Source of the DNA: Fimbriimonas sp.
Lineage (GTDB): Bacteria > Armatimonadota > Fimbriimonadia > Fimbriimonadales > Fimbriimonadaceae
DNA length: 64,000 nt
Direction of reading: 5' to 3'
Assembly (NCBI GenBank): GCA_031292555.1
Contig: JARLGV010000051.1
Span: forward strand, 62,001 to 126,000
Part shown: piece by piece, positions 51,401-60,233 of the stretch
How the letters are laid out: every line of letters starts with the position of its first letter
Numbering within the stretch: the stretch's first letter is position 1
The notes under the pieces: generated by a model
What the model was told of the DNA's origin: nothing
Database searches by the model: none
The model's input: only the letters and a program-made list of their open reading frames with translations
Program-made: the position numbers and the translations under genes

Positions 51401-54322
51401 TTGTCTATCGTCGATTCCTTGTCCCACCTAGAGCCTGAAATCCTCCGGCAAGACCCTCTGAAGGACGGAGGTTTCCTCCTCCGCATGTTTGGTCCGATGG
51501 TTCTCGAGCGGGGAGCCAAGCGGCAGACCAAGTTCCCGACCAAGCGATCGGCTCTCTTGCTTGCGAGGCTGGCCGTCGCGAGGGATCGCCGGGTCTGCCG
51601 CGACGAATTGGCGGAGATGCTTTGGCCCGACGATTACCTCGACCTGACGAGAATTCGGCTTCGTCAGGAGCTTCGCCGGCTGCGCCAGGCGATCGACGGC
51701 CTCGGTTGCTGCCTTCGATCTGACCGGCAATGGGTGGAGATCGAGCCGGGTTGCCTCACCACCGACGTTCAGGCGTTCGACAAGGCGCTCGTTTGCGCGA
51801 GCGTCGCCCTGACCACCGCCTCGAAGATCGAATATCTGAACCGTGCGGTCGCCCTGCTTGGCGGTCCGTTCCTTGCGGGCCACCAAGAGCCTTGGGTCCA
51901 CGCTACGCGCCGCACGTACAGTGAAAAGGCAAGACGGGCGTGGCTCAGCCTGGCGGACGCACATCAAGAACTGGGCGAGCACGAGAAGGCGCTGGACGCT
52001 ACGATCAACGCGGTCAGGCACGATCCGCTCGACATTGACGCGAATGGCATGCTGGTTCGGCGGTTGATGGAGCGTGGTCAGGGCGCCCGAGCCCGTCAGG
52101 CATTTCTCGAATTCGATGCGATGATCTTCCGCGAGCTGGGTTACCACGCCCCGGCTTCCATTCGAGCGCTCCTTGGCGTGACCGGAGCAGAATCCGACGA
52201 ATCGTCCCTGCCGATGGAGAGGATTTCGAAGTCGATCGCACTCCGGCCGCTGCCTCTTTTCGGGCGCGATGATTTGCTTGGATCGCTCGAATGTTGCCTG
52301 TCCCGCCAAGGCGCCACTGTCTTGGTGGTAGGCATGGTCGGCGTCGGCAAGACGCACCTGATTCGGGAGGCGGCATGGCAATTCAGCCGCGTCAACAATC
52401 TGCCCGTTCAGTTCGGCGGTAAGCCGGAGCGGATCTCAGACGGACTGTACATCGTCGAAGAGCATCTCGATCGCGCCGCGCTCCTCAAGTCGATCGAGGT
52501 AGCAAGCTCTTTCGGCTGGCGGGTCCTGGCCGAATCTCGAATGCGGATCGCATCCGGTGCATTCGAAGAGATCCTCGTCAACCCATTGCCAGTTCCAGCG
52601 TGCAGCGATGTGTCGCCTGCCGTCCTGAACAACCCCTCGGTCCAGATTCTGATCTCACAGATGGCGAAGCCCGGCGCCGGTAAGGCGTGCGCGTCCGAGA
52701 TTGCCCCTTTGGCGGAAATCGCCCGCCGGTGTGACGGTCTGCCGACTATCCTGCGGTTCTTCTCGTCGCGTTTGACCATCGAAACGCCGAGCCACTTGGC
52801 CGGACAGATCGAAGAGGGAATGCACGAGTTTCTGAACGATCCCGGTCTCGACGGAGAAACTTTCGGCGCCACTGTCCACAGCATCGTCTCGGATCTGCCC
52901 AGCCACGCGTTCGAAGCCGTCGTCTCTCTCTCCCTCCTGGATGGGGCGTCGATTGAATTGGCCGGCACGATTGGACCGGCCATTGAGAACTCCGACCCTT
53001 GGCGCGTGCTGGAACGCCGGTCGCTCGTGACGGTTCAGGCGATCGGACAGTCTCGCCGAATTCGAGTTCCGGTGGCGATCGCGGTCGCTATTCAGGCGTT
53101 CGTCGAACCACACGTGATGGCAAGCCTTAATGCCCGCACATGGCACACGGTCGCTGATTGGACTTTCACTCATTCGCGCCGCCTAACCGGCCCGCAACAG
53201 GACCAGTCGTTCTCTGAGATCCATGCCGAGTTGGTCAACGTACGGCGTGGCATCGACTGGGCAATCGACAACGATCCCGAGTTGGCAGCCTATCTGGCAG
53301 TTGCCTCATGGAGAACCGTGTGTGCCAGGGGCAACCCTTCAGCCGACGGCGAGGCCCTGTATGGAGCAGCCAAAGCCGGCGCTCACTTGCTGGCTTCCGG
53401 ATTGGACGGCGAAGTTTGGACAGGCGCGGGGATCGCTCTCTCCATCGTCGGCCAGACGCAGCGGGCAGAGGACGCGTACCAAAGGGCAGTCGAGATCTAC
53501 AAGAAATCGAACAACCGGCACTTGTTGGCCTGGAACAACATGAACTACGCAGTTCACATCGTAGTGCACTCGGACAAGGAGCGGGCACTCGCGTTGCTGA
53601 AAGAAGCGGCGGAATTGACGACGAACCCCGATCTGCGGTTACTTGCACGGTCGGATTACGCCCTCGTTCTGGCTTCGGTTGGGTCGGTTCAGCAGGCCGT
53701 CCAAGTTGCGGAAGACGTGTTCGCGCATCGCCTGGCGTCGGAGGATTCGACGATATTGGCACGAGCCTATGTCGATCTTGGCGAACTCTATCATTTTGCC
53801 GGCCGGCACGAAGCTGCGAGGCCGCTTCTGCTCGAAGGCATTCGCCGTCTGCGCGAGACCGGCATCCAGAATATGCTGCTCGACCAGTTGGTGTTCTTCC
53901 TGCACACGGGGCTGGATCACGGCGATTCCGACGAAACCCTCAACCGGCAACTGCTCGATGAGGCGACCGAGATTGCGACCAGGATTGGCGTCAGGAAGCA
54001 GTTGCTCGCCGTCGCACGCATCCGAATGGCCATTGCGTCTAAGAGCGGGGATCGATGCGCGCTGATCGCTGCCATCGACGAGATGTTCCGATTGACCCAA
54101 GGAAGCTCGTGCGCTGAGGAACGCACCGCTTCGCTCCGCTTGCTCGCCACCGAACTAAGGAGACATGGCAAGATCGAATACGCCGACGCAATCAGTTGCT
54201 CGCTTGGCGAGGAGACCCAGGGGCAATGCCATCCGGGATGGCGATCGCTGATCTCGAGCGAGTCCCACGTAACGCTTTGCGTTTTGGCAACGGTGCTCGC
54301 CAAAGAAGCTCTGAACTCCTGA
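51401..54322 (+). CDS. BTAD-type transcriptional regulator with STAND-like ATPase and TPRs
   Basis: 973 residues from TTG, with AAAGGAG upstream. Residues 25-110 are an OmpR-like winged helix (FGPMVLERGAKRQTKFPTKRSALLLARLA, shown in part; IRLRQELRRLRQAID), and 115-255 a BTAD helical domain (AWLSLADAHQELGEHEKAL). A P-loop ATPase starts with Walker A GMVGVGKTHL (Lys317) and reads like AfsR/STAND regulators. Residues 640-960 form TPR repeats (YQRAVEIYKKSNN, YVDLGELYHFAGRHEAA). Such proteins are ligand- or partner-activated switches controlling nearby operons. The His-rich gene upstream and the oxidoreductase downstream are candidate targets. Confidence 0.88.
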   Translation: MSIVDSLSHLEPEILRQDPLKDGGFLLRMFGPMVLERGAKRQTKFPTKRSALLLARLAVARDRRVCRDELAEMLWPDDYLDLTRIRLRQELRRLRQAIDGLGCCLRSDRQWVEIEPGCLTTDVQAFDKALVCASVALTTASKIEYLNRAVALLGGPFLAGHQEPWVHATRRTYSEKARRAWLSLADAHQELGEHEKALDATINAVRHDPLDIDANGMLVRRLMERGQGARARQAFLEFDAMIFRELGYHAPASIRALLGVTGAESDESSLPMERISKSIALRPLPLFGRDDLLGSLECCLSRQGATVLVVGMVGVGKTHLIREAAWQFSRVNNLPVQFGGKPERISDGLYIVEEHLDRAALLKSIEVASSFGWRVLAESRMRIASGAFEEILVNPLPVPACSDVSPAVLNNPSVQILISQMAKPGAGKACASEIAPLAEIARRCDGLPTILRFFSSRLTIETPSHLAGQIEEGMHEFLNDPGLDGETFGATVHSIVSDLPSHAFEAVVSLSLLDGASIELAGTIGPAIENSDPWRVLERRSLVTVQAIGQSRRIRVPVAIAVAIQAFVEPHVMASLNARTWHTVADWTFTHSRRLTGPQQDQSFSEIHAELVNVRRGIDWAIDNDPELAAYLAVASWRTVCARGNPSADGEALYGAAKAGAHLLASGLDGEVWTGAGIALSIVGQTQRAEDAYQRAVEIYKKSNNRHLLAWNNMNYAVHIVVHSDKERALALLKEAAELTTNPDLRLLARSDYALVLASVGSVQQAVQVAEDVFAHRLASEDSTILARAYVDLGELYHFAGRHEAARPLLLEGIRRLRETGIQNMLLDQLVFFLHTGLDHGDSDETLNRQLLDEATEIATRIGVRKQLLAVARIRMAIASKSGDRCALIAAIDEMFRLTQGSSCAEERTASLRLLATELRRHGKIEYADAISCSLGEETQGQCHPGWRSLISSESHVTLCVLATVLAKEALNS

Positions 54323-54398
54323 ACCAGTCCGTACCGGCGCCGGCCGTTTAGCGTAGTGGAGCGGAGCTCCGGTGCGCCTCGGATGTCATGATGGATTC

Positions 54399-55484
54399 AT
54401 GGCAAATCGGGTTCATTTGGCGGTGGTTGGGATGGGTTTTGGTCGATCGTTCGTGCCTATCTACCAGCGACACCCCGCAGTCGAACGGGTCACAATCTGC
54501 GATACCAATCCCGACCTTGTAAGCGAAATCGGCGATCGCCATGGGATCGAGTCGCGCTTCACTCGGCTTGAGGACGTATTGTCGGACGCGTCGATCGATG
54601 CCGTTCACCTACTGACGCCGGTGCCCCTGCATGTCGAGCAGACGCTCGCCGTACTGCAATCCGGCAAGCACTGTGCCTGCGCCGTTCCCATGGCAACCGA
54701 CTTGGCCGACTTGGAGAGGATCGTGGCCGCCGAGAAGCAGACCGGGAAGGTCTACATGATGATGGAGACCTCCGCCTATTCCCGGCAGTACCTGTTCGTC
54801 AAAGATATGTACGACAAAGGATTATTCGGGAACCTAACCTTCTTGCGAGGAGCGCACATCCAAGACCTCGAGGGGGACTATCCGCTCTACTGGTCTGCCC
54901 AACCGCCCATGCACTATATTTGTCACGCGATTGCGCCTATCTTGGCGCTGACGCGCACGCGTGCCACGAGAGTGATCTGCCTTGGGGCAGGAAAGCTGCG
55001 TGCCGACATCCAACAGCCAGGCGGCAATTCGTTCCCCCTGCAGACGGCTCTGTTCCAGCTTGAGGGGACGGCGGCCGTCGCGGAGGTCACTCGATCGTGG
55101 TTTCAGGTCGCACGCAGCTTCATCGAGTCCTTCAGCGTCTACGGAGAACGGCGCGGTTTCGAGTGGCCCGTCATGGAGGACGAGGATCCGGTCGTCTTTA
55201 CGCTGGACCAAGAACGCCCGGCGCATCGCCGCAACGCGAGTGCTTGCCACGTTTCGGTGCCGTATCGCCCGGACTTGCTCCCGCCGGAACTAGCCGAGTT
55301 CGCCGATGGAGGACATGGCGGCTCACACCCGCATCTCGTTCACGAATTCATCTCAAGCATCGTGGAGAGTCGCCCCAGCGCCATCGACGCGGCCACCGCT
55401 GCAAACTGGACGGCGACCGGGATATGCGCCAACGAGTCGTCGTTACGCAACGGCGAGGCCGTCGTCATACCTAAATTCGACTAG
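54399..55484 (+). CDS. Gfo/Idh/MocA family oxidoreductase
   Basis: 361 residues from ATG at 54399. N-terminal Rossmann fold VHLAVVGMGFGRSFVPIY, then VERVTICDTN, DAVHLLTPVPLH and the lysine-type loop GKHCACAVPMATD. In most members the last block reads E-K-P (catalytic Lys); here CAVPMA lacks the Lys, as in some non-classical members. The C-terminal part is the usual alpha/beta dimerisation and substrate domain (RSWFQVARSFIESFSVYGERRGFEW, in part). It probably oxidises or epimerises a sugar or inositol with NAD(P). Start choice follows the family. Confidence 0.85.
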   Translation: MANRVHLAVVGMGFGRSFVPIYQRHPAVERVTICDTNPDLVSEIGDRHGIESRFTRLEDVLSDASIDAVHLLTPVPLHVEQTLAVLQSGKHCACAVPMATDLADLERIVAAEKQTGKVYMMMETSAYSRQYLFVKDMYDKGLFGNLTFLRGAHIQDLEGDYPLYWSAQPPMHYICHAIAPILALTRTRATRVICLGAGKLRADIQQPGGNSFPLQTALFQLEGTAAVAEVTRSWFQVARSFIESFSVYGERRGFEWPVMEDEDPVVFTLDQERPAHRRNASACHVSVPYRPDLLPPELAEFADGGHGGSHPHLVHEFISSIVESRPSAIDAATAANWTATGICANESSLRNGEAVVIPKFD

Positions 55485-55513
55485 TCGCTCGCAGCCGTTC
55501 TCGTATCCGCACC

Positions 55514-55546
55514 AAAAAAGGGGCGAAGCCCAAAGGACTTCGCCCC
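55514..55546 (-). terminator. rho-independent terminator for the pilin-lipoprotein operon
   Basis: On the minus strand GGGGCGAAG, a 9-base loop, CTTCGCCCC, then TTTTTT (plus-strand A-run 55514-55519). It lies 20 bases after the stop of the 56-residue lipoprotein. A strong intrinsic terminator. Confidence 0.88.
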
Positions 55547-55565
55547 GCCTGCCGTGTTCAGATTT

Positions 55566-55736
55566 CTATCTGCCTCTCGACTCCGGCTTCGGATCGCCAC
55601 TCTGGTCGGCGACCTTCTGTAGGGCGTCCTTCTTGGCCTTCTGCTGATCGACGGAAACTTCGCCCGACATCGCAGAACAGCCCATTGCAAACACCATAAG
55701 TGCCAATGCGCCAATTGCAAATAGCGCTCGCTTCAT
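55566..55736 (-). CDS. small lipoprotein, partner of pilin-like protein (module 1)
   Basis: 56 residues from ATG at 55736, whose A is the last base of the upstream TAA stop (TAATG), so the two genes are translationally coupled. The signal peptide KRALFAIGALALMVFAMGC ends in a lipobox Cys20. The mature peptide is about 37 residues, charged and helical (VSVDQQKAKKDALQKVAD) with a Pro-rich end. Its paralogue lies at 57014-57175. Function unknown; it might hold or chaperone the pilin-like protein at a membrane. Confidence 0.75.
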   Translation of the reverse strand: MKRALFAIGALALMVFAMGCSAMSGEVSVDQQKAKKDALQKVADQSGDPKPESRGR

Positions 55737-56683
55737 TACTGGAGGCCCCACATTGGCCAAGGCTGCGTCCAGGCCGGCGTTCCGTTGCCATAGTAGGCTG
55801 CGGTGATCGGGCAGAGATAGTGGTTGAAGCTCAGGCCGAACTGGGCTGCCGTCGGAGTGTTGGCAAGGAACTGACCAGCGGCGATCGTCTTTGCATGGCC
55901 GTCGCAGTAGCTAAGCGGCACCTGGCCTGCGAATGGAACCGTAGTGGCATCGATCTGGCCCACTTGCTCGCCGCAAGGACCGGATCCGCCCGGATTGTAG
56001 AAGTAACCCGACCAGTGCTCACGAACGGCCATCGGGTAGTAGGTTAGGCTGTAGCCGCCGGACGTCGTACCGGCTTCATAGCCGCCGACCACCGAGTAGG
56101 TCGTTTGCTCCATGATCAGCATCGTATCTGCCGGCTGCGGAACTGACGTCGTCGAGCCGCCGAGCCAAGAGGTGCGTCCGCCGAACTTCGCCAGGGCGCC
56201 AGTTGAGAGATTGACGTTCAGAGCGCCGGTGATCGCGATGTTGAGCGCATAGCCACCGTTAAGTTCGCCCTGAGCCCATCCCGTCGGATCCTTCTGAATC
56301 ACCGGGTGCATGAACAAGCCGTAGTTCTTGGTGTAGGGATAGGCCCACTTCTGCCACTCATAATGATTGTCCCGGAATGCGTATCCGCCATTGTTTCCGT
56401 TCGCACCGGTGCAGAAAGGCAACGGGCTTGTTCCGGCAGGCTGGTTATCGTAGGCCGTATTAATAGAGTCGTTCAACGTACATCCATCCTCTCGAGGATA
56501 CATGTCGTCGTAGTCGCCGGCATACATGATCAGGGCTAGGCCTTGCTGCTTTTGATTTGAGATGGAAACGGCTTTCTTGGCGGCCTGCTTTGCCTGGGCA
56601 AAGACCGGGAAGAGGATCGCCGCCAGAATCGCGATGATCGCGATGACGACAAGAAGCTCAATAAGAGTAAATGCTTTTTTCAT
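55736..56683 (-). CDS. prepilin-type (DUF1559-like) surface protein, module 1
   Basis: 315 residues from ATG at 56683 with GGAGAT upstream. The N-terminus [20 protein letters not shown] is a type IV prepilin signal (cleaved before Phe, Glu5 of the mature protein), continuing into FPVFAQAK. The C-terminal part carries YCDGHAK, the conserved DGH motif of this large Planctomycetes/Armatimonadota pseudopilin family, and Gly/Tyr/Asn-rich loops. It should be processed by a prepilin peptidase and assembled or anchored on the surface. A paralogue in tandem lies at 57181-58173. Assembly genes are not in the window. Confidence 0.92.
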   Translation of the reverse strand: MKKAFTLIELLVVIAIIAILAAILFPVFAQAKQAAKKAVSISNQKQQGLALIMYAGDYDDMYPREDGCTLNDSINTAYDNQPAGTSPLPFCTGANGNNGGYAFRDNHYEWQKWAYPYTKNYGLFMHPVIQKDPTGWAQGELNGGYALNIAITGALNVNLSTGALAKFGGRTSWLGGSTTSVPQPADTMLIMEQTTYSVVGGYEAGTTSGGYSLTYYPMAVREHWSGYFYNPGGSGPCGEQVGQIDATTVPFAGQVPLSYCDGHAKTIAAGQFLANTPTAAQFGLSFNHYLCPITAAYYGNGTPAWTQPWPMWGLQ

Positions 56684-57013
56684 GCTATCTCCGAAAGATT
56701 GCGCCACGTAGATTGATTATCTGGTCAAATTCGAGGGCTTCGGCGCCCCAATTCCTACGGGTGACATTATCTTCTCCGAATGTTAAGAGATTGTCAAGCA
56801 ACCGTCCGAATTAGCGCAAGAAAACCTCCCCGCCGACTCGCCAGTGAATCTGCGAGGAGGGAGATAGCAGCCACCCAACTGAAGCCTTCGCCTGCCTAGC
56901 GTCGACGCGATGTCGACGATAGGCGGGATTCGGTAAGAGCCAGGTGGCCCGATGTATCCGTCAAATTTAAGGAATGCGCAGACCGGGTTAGACGGTCCGC
57001 GCATTCCTATCGT
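56684..57013 (-). other. intergenic region between the two pilin modules
   Basis: Holds the terminator-like hairpin at 56971-57007 and, on the minus strand, TTGACA (56797-56792) with a weak -10, plus a CTTAACAT octamer that is also found upstream of the other pilin gene. No gene. Confidence 0.5.
56971..57007 (-). terminator. terminator-like hairpin after module 2
   Basis: GGAATGCGC-(A/G)-GACCG, loop GGTTAGA, CGGTC-(C)-GCGCATTCC: a 14-bp stem with one mismatch, 7 bases after the stop of the small lipoprotein at 57014. On the minus strand it is followed by TTAAATTT, a weak U-tract. Confidence 0.75.
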
Positions 57014-57175
57014 CTAGAGTTGGGTGTGTCCGTCCGATCGGCCCGGATGTTCTTTCAGCCACTTCTGCTGGTCGGCGGCATTCTTCTGAACGTCGTTGAC
57101 CGAAACACTGCCGGTGCATCCGCTAACAAACAGGCCAAAGACTGCCGCTGCCAATAGGAGCGCGATCGTCCTCAT
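57014..57175 (-). CDS. small lipoprotein, partner of pilin-like protein (module 2)
   Basis: 53 residues, ATG at 57175, 5 bases after the stop of the upstream pilin-like gene. Translation: signal peptide RTIALLLAAAVFGLFVSGC with lipobox Cys20, then TGSVSVNDVQKNAADQQKWL and a short polar end. It mirrors the 56-residue lipoprotein of module 1 in position, length, lipobox and a VSV-x-(D/N)-type start to the mature helix, so it is very likely a real gene missed by length cutoffs. Function unknown. Confidence 0.75.
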   Translation of the reverse strand: MRTIALLLAAAVFGLFVSGCTGSVSVNDVQKNAADQQKWLKEHPGRSDGHTQL

Positions 57176-57180
57176 CAGAC

Positions 57181-58173
57181 TTAGAGCCCCCACATCGGGA
57201 ACGCGCCTTGACCGATATTGAGCGCCGGCGTTACTTGCGCGCTACCGAATCCATAGGCTGCAAAGAACCCGCAAACGTGGGTATCGAGCGACTGACCGAC
57301 GTATTGCTGATAGGTCGGGGTGTTCGCGAGGAACTGACCGACCGGAATGGCCTTGGCATGTCCATCGCAGTACGTGATCGGCACTACGCCGAACGGCGCC
57401 TTGGTCGTATCGACAACGCCGGGCTGGACGCCGCAGTCGCCTGTGCCGCCGCTCTTCTCGTACATGAACTCCCAGTGCTCTTTGAACGCAGGCGGCCAGT
57501 ATGGAGTGGTCGAGCCGCCGTAGAAGGTCTCCCATCCCCCCGTCACGACTTCGAACCACTGCTCCGTAATGAGCAGAGCCTCAGCTGGAGACGGTACGCC
57601 AGTTTGAGTGCCACCGACGAACGACTGCCGAACGGCGCCGTAGTTCGTGTAAGGAGGTCCCGCATAGCCCCAAGTGTTCTGTGCGCCGGTAATCGCGATA
57701 TTCAGCGCGTAGCCGCTTGCAATCTCGCCTTGGTCCAGGTTGGTGGGTACGCCGTTTGAAACCACGGTGCCATAAATCGGAGGAAGCACGGGGTGATAGA
57801 AGATCTGCACATTCTTGATGTACGGCATGATCCACTTGCCCCATGAGTAGTGGTTGTCGCGGAACGCATAGCCGCCGAGGCCCCCAGCGCCAGTTCCATT
57901 GCAGAACGGCGTGGGATTTGAACCCGCCGGCTGATTGTTCCACTTCGTTTCGAGAGAATCGTTCAGGGAGCAGCCGTCGGTGTGCGGATACATGTCGTCG
58001 TAGTCCGCCGAGTACATCGTAATACCCAGGCCGAACTGCTTGTTGTTGGAGATCGAGACGGTCTTCTTGGCGGCGAGTTTCGCCTGGGCAAAGACCGGGA
58101 AAAGAATGGCGGCGAGAATCGCGATAATGGCGATGACGACGAGAAGTTCGATAAGCGTAAACGCTTTCTTCAT
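57181..58173 (-). CDS. prepilin-type (DUF1559-like) surface protein, module 2
   Basis: 330 residues from ATG at 58173, with GGAGGAAGT as ribosome binding site. N-terminal prepilin helix identical in pattern to module 1, running into [22 protein letters not shown]; later [36 protein letters not shown] and [20 protein letters not shown] match module 1 closely. The two genes are tandem duplicates with diverged middle parts. A promoter-like sequence lies upstream (58240-58268). Role: pseudopilin or minor surface filament subunit, by family. Confidence 0.93.
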   Translation of the reverse strand: MKKAFTLIELLVVIAIIAILAAILFPVFAQAKLAAKKTVSISNNKQFGLGITMYSADYDDMYPHTDGCSLNDSLETKWNNQPAGSNPTPFCNGTGAGGLGGYAFRDNHYSWGKWIMPYIKNVQIFYHPVLPPIYGTVVSNGVPTNLDQGEIASGYALNIAITGAQNTWGYAGPPYTNYGAVRQSFVGGTQTGVPSPAEALLITEQWFEVVTGGWETFYGGSTTPYWPPAFKEHWEFMYEKSGGTGDCGVQPGVVDTTKAPFGVVPITYCDGHAKAIPVGQFLANTPTYQQYVGQSLDTHVCGFFAAYGFGSAQVTPALNIGQGAFPMWGL

Positions 58174-58239
58174 ACTTCCTCCGGAAAGCAAAGTGAATCG
58201 GATTGCACAGAATTGCGGAGACCTGGACCAGCCTCCACG

Positions 58240-58268
58240 ATCTTAATATTACCGAGGATGCATGTTAA
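58240..58268 (-). promoter_or_regulatory. sigma70-like promoter of pilin module 2
   Basis: On the minus strand TTAACA (58268-58263), 17-base spacer, TAAGAT (58245-58240). Transcription would start about 60 bases upstream of the pilin ATG. The CTTAACAT overlapping the -35 recurs upstream of module 1. Confidence 0.45.
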
Positions 58269-58305
58269 GCATAAGTAAAGAATCACCAACTAGGAACCGC
58301 AATTA

Positions 58306-60162
58306 TCAGTCATTCATCAGATTCCGAAATTCGCCCAACCAAGGCTCGTAGCGCCGCCAACGCTCTATCGAGGTCGTATAGATCGGCTGGCGCACCTGCC
58401 ACAAACTTGGAGTGTTGACGTTCCGGTCATTCGACTCGTGGTGAAGCATCGCATCGTCCCAAGGAAGGCCCGCCAGGTTCAAAATCCGCTCCAACTGAGT
58501 GCGCCGATCGGTAACGACATCCTCGTAGTTCACTTCGATGAACCGATCCTCCGGCAAAACCAGACGCCAGTGCTCCATCAAGCGCAGATACTGCCGGTAG
58601 GCGAACACGATGTTGCCCCGATCGTAGGCGAAGTCGACAGGAACCCGATTCGGAGTGGCGTAGATCGACACGCACGTGTCCAGGGCGTTGCGCCGCATGT
58701 GGACGATCCTGGCGTTCGGGAGGGCGACATGGATAGGCCCGAGGAATTCGTAGTTGGCCGGATTCTTGTCCGTTACGTGCCCGTAGCCGGGAGCGACGCC
58801 CTTGAGTTTGTCGACGTAGGTCTTTCCCATTCTGGCCAGGCTCTCCGGCTTGAACGAATTCCAGTTCTGCCCGAAGAGCCGTGGGCATCCCTCGGGCCAA
58901 AAGCGGTCTTCGCCGGCCCCGCCAATCTCGGCATGGGAGGAGAGCATCTGCTCACAAAGGGTGGTGCCGGACCGCATCATTCCTACGATCACGATCGGCA
59001 GTTCGCTTGGGCATCCGTCGGCGCGAAAGCGACGGATGAATTCACCAGAGAACGTCTGAATCAGCCAGTCGATCCTCTCGGTATAGGCTTCTCTATCGAA
59101 CGGCTTGTCGCCGAACTTGATCTTCCGAGCAAGCCTATTCGCCTCGTCGAAGTGGCCCATCGCCCTCTCGTACTCCCTAAGGCCCTCATAGGCGCGACCC
59201 AGACCGTAATGAAGAAAGTCCATCTCGCGAGGAGGCAGTCCCCCTTCTTGCGCCAGTTCAGCCATCTTCTCGACCATTGGCCGATCGCTCTCGGTCACCT
59301 TGTTGTTGTGGACATAGGCGAAGTAGGCGAAACCTTGACGCGGCTCCAACTCCATCGACCGCCAAAGGTGCCGGTTGGCCTCTTCGAATCGCCCAAGCGA
59401 CTGATACCGCTGTCCGAGCAGAGCTTGCGCCTGCGCATCCTGCGGGTTGAGGTCGACCGCCTTCTTGAGATGCTTCTCTGCCTCGCCAGTTAGGTTGTTT
59501 TCGACCAAAGCACTGGCCATAAGCAGCTGAGCGGGCGCCGACTTGCCATCGATCGCGATCGCCTTTCGAGCGCATGCGATCGCCGCGTCCGGTTGGGTTT
59601 GGCTGATCATCACCTGTCCAAGTCCCAGGCACGAGTCGGTCGAATGCGGCGCCAGCATCAGAGCCCGGTCGAAGGCCATCCCTGCTTCATAATCGCGTCC
59701 AATCAAGTGAAGGGCGGTTCCGAGGTTGTGGAAGATTGGTGCCATGTCCCCCCGAATCGAGGCTGCCTTGGCAAAACTGGCGGCGGACTCTTCGAGCCGC
59801 AAGAGGTCCAGATAGCACATGCCCAGGCCGTTATGGGCGTGGGCGTCGTTCGGCCTTAGTCGAACTGCTCGTTCCGCGTATCCAAGCGCCTGTTCCAACT
59901 CCTTGGTGCGGCGATGGAGGACGGCGAGCCAAAATAGCGCCTCAAACGACTCAGGATTGAGCGTGAGTACTCGCCCAAGATGCTCGAACGCCATGTCGTT
60001 CCGCCCGGTCTTGCCCGCGAGCACGCCCAGAAGTAGGTGCGCTTGAACTTGGTCAGGCTCTATCGCCAAGACACGGCGGGTGTGCGCCTCCGATTCCGCC
60101 AACCTTCCCGCGGCGTGGGCGGCATTCGCCAAACGCAGAAGCTCATCCACTTGTCCCGGCAT
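58306..60162 (-). CDS. TPR protein with C-terminal sulfotransferase domain
   Basis: 618 residues. Residues 1-370 are about ten TPR units (AHLLLGVLAGKTGRNDMAFEHLGRVL, AHNGLGMCYLDLLRLEESAASF, each in part). The C-terminal domain starts LPIVIVGMMRSGTTLCEQML, with the 5'-phosphosulfate loop around Arg397-Ser-Gly-Thr-Thr, and later IVHMRRNALDTCVSIYA, the 3'-phosphate-binding block, and FIEVNYEDVVTDRRTQLERIL. It should transfer sulfate from PAPS to a protein or sugar, with TPRs binding the acceptor. It follows the pilin modules on the same strand order and is divergent from a glycosidase-like gene. Confidence 0.92.
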   Translation of the reverse strand: MPGQVDELLRLANAAHAAGRLAESEAHTRRVLAIEPDQVQAHLLLGVLAGKTGRNDMAFEHLGRVLTLNPESFEALFWLAVLHRRTKELEQALGYAERAVRLRPNDAHAHNGLGMCYLDLLRLEESAASFAKAASIRGDMAPIFHNLGTALHLIGRDYEAGMAFDRALMLAPHSTDSCLGLGQVMISQTQPDAAIACARKAIAIDGKSAPAQLLMASALVENNLTGEAEKHLKKAVDLNPQDAQAQALLGQRYQSLGRFEEANRHLWRSMELEPRQGFAYFAYVHNNKVTESDRPMVEKMAELAQEGGLPPREMDFLHYGLGRAYEGLREYERAMGHFDEANRLARKIKFGDKPFDREAYTERIDWLIQTFSGEFIRRFRADGCPSELPIVIVGMMRSGTTLCEQMLSSHAEIGGAGEDRFWPEGCPRLFGQNWNSFKPESLARMGKTYVDKLKGVAPGYGHVTDKNPANYEFLGPIHVALPNARIVHMRRNALDTCVSIYATPNRVPVDFAYDRGNIVFAYRQYLRLMEHWRLVLPEDRFIEVNYEDVVTDRRTQLERILNLAGLPWDDAMLHHESNDRNVNTPSLWQVRQPIYTTSIERWRRYEPWLGEFRNLMND

Positions 60163-60233
60163 AATGGTTGGACAGGATTATATCTGCAACCCAGAAACCG
60201 ATCCTCTCAAACCGTAAGGAACGAACGTGAGCG

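Noticed and set aside
57895-57925. T-loop-like GGGATTTGAACCC suggesting a tRNA on the minus strand
   Set aside because: The T-stem does not pair properly, there is no acceptor or anticodon arm, and the sequence lies inside the well-supported pilin-like coding region.
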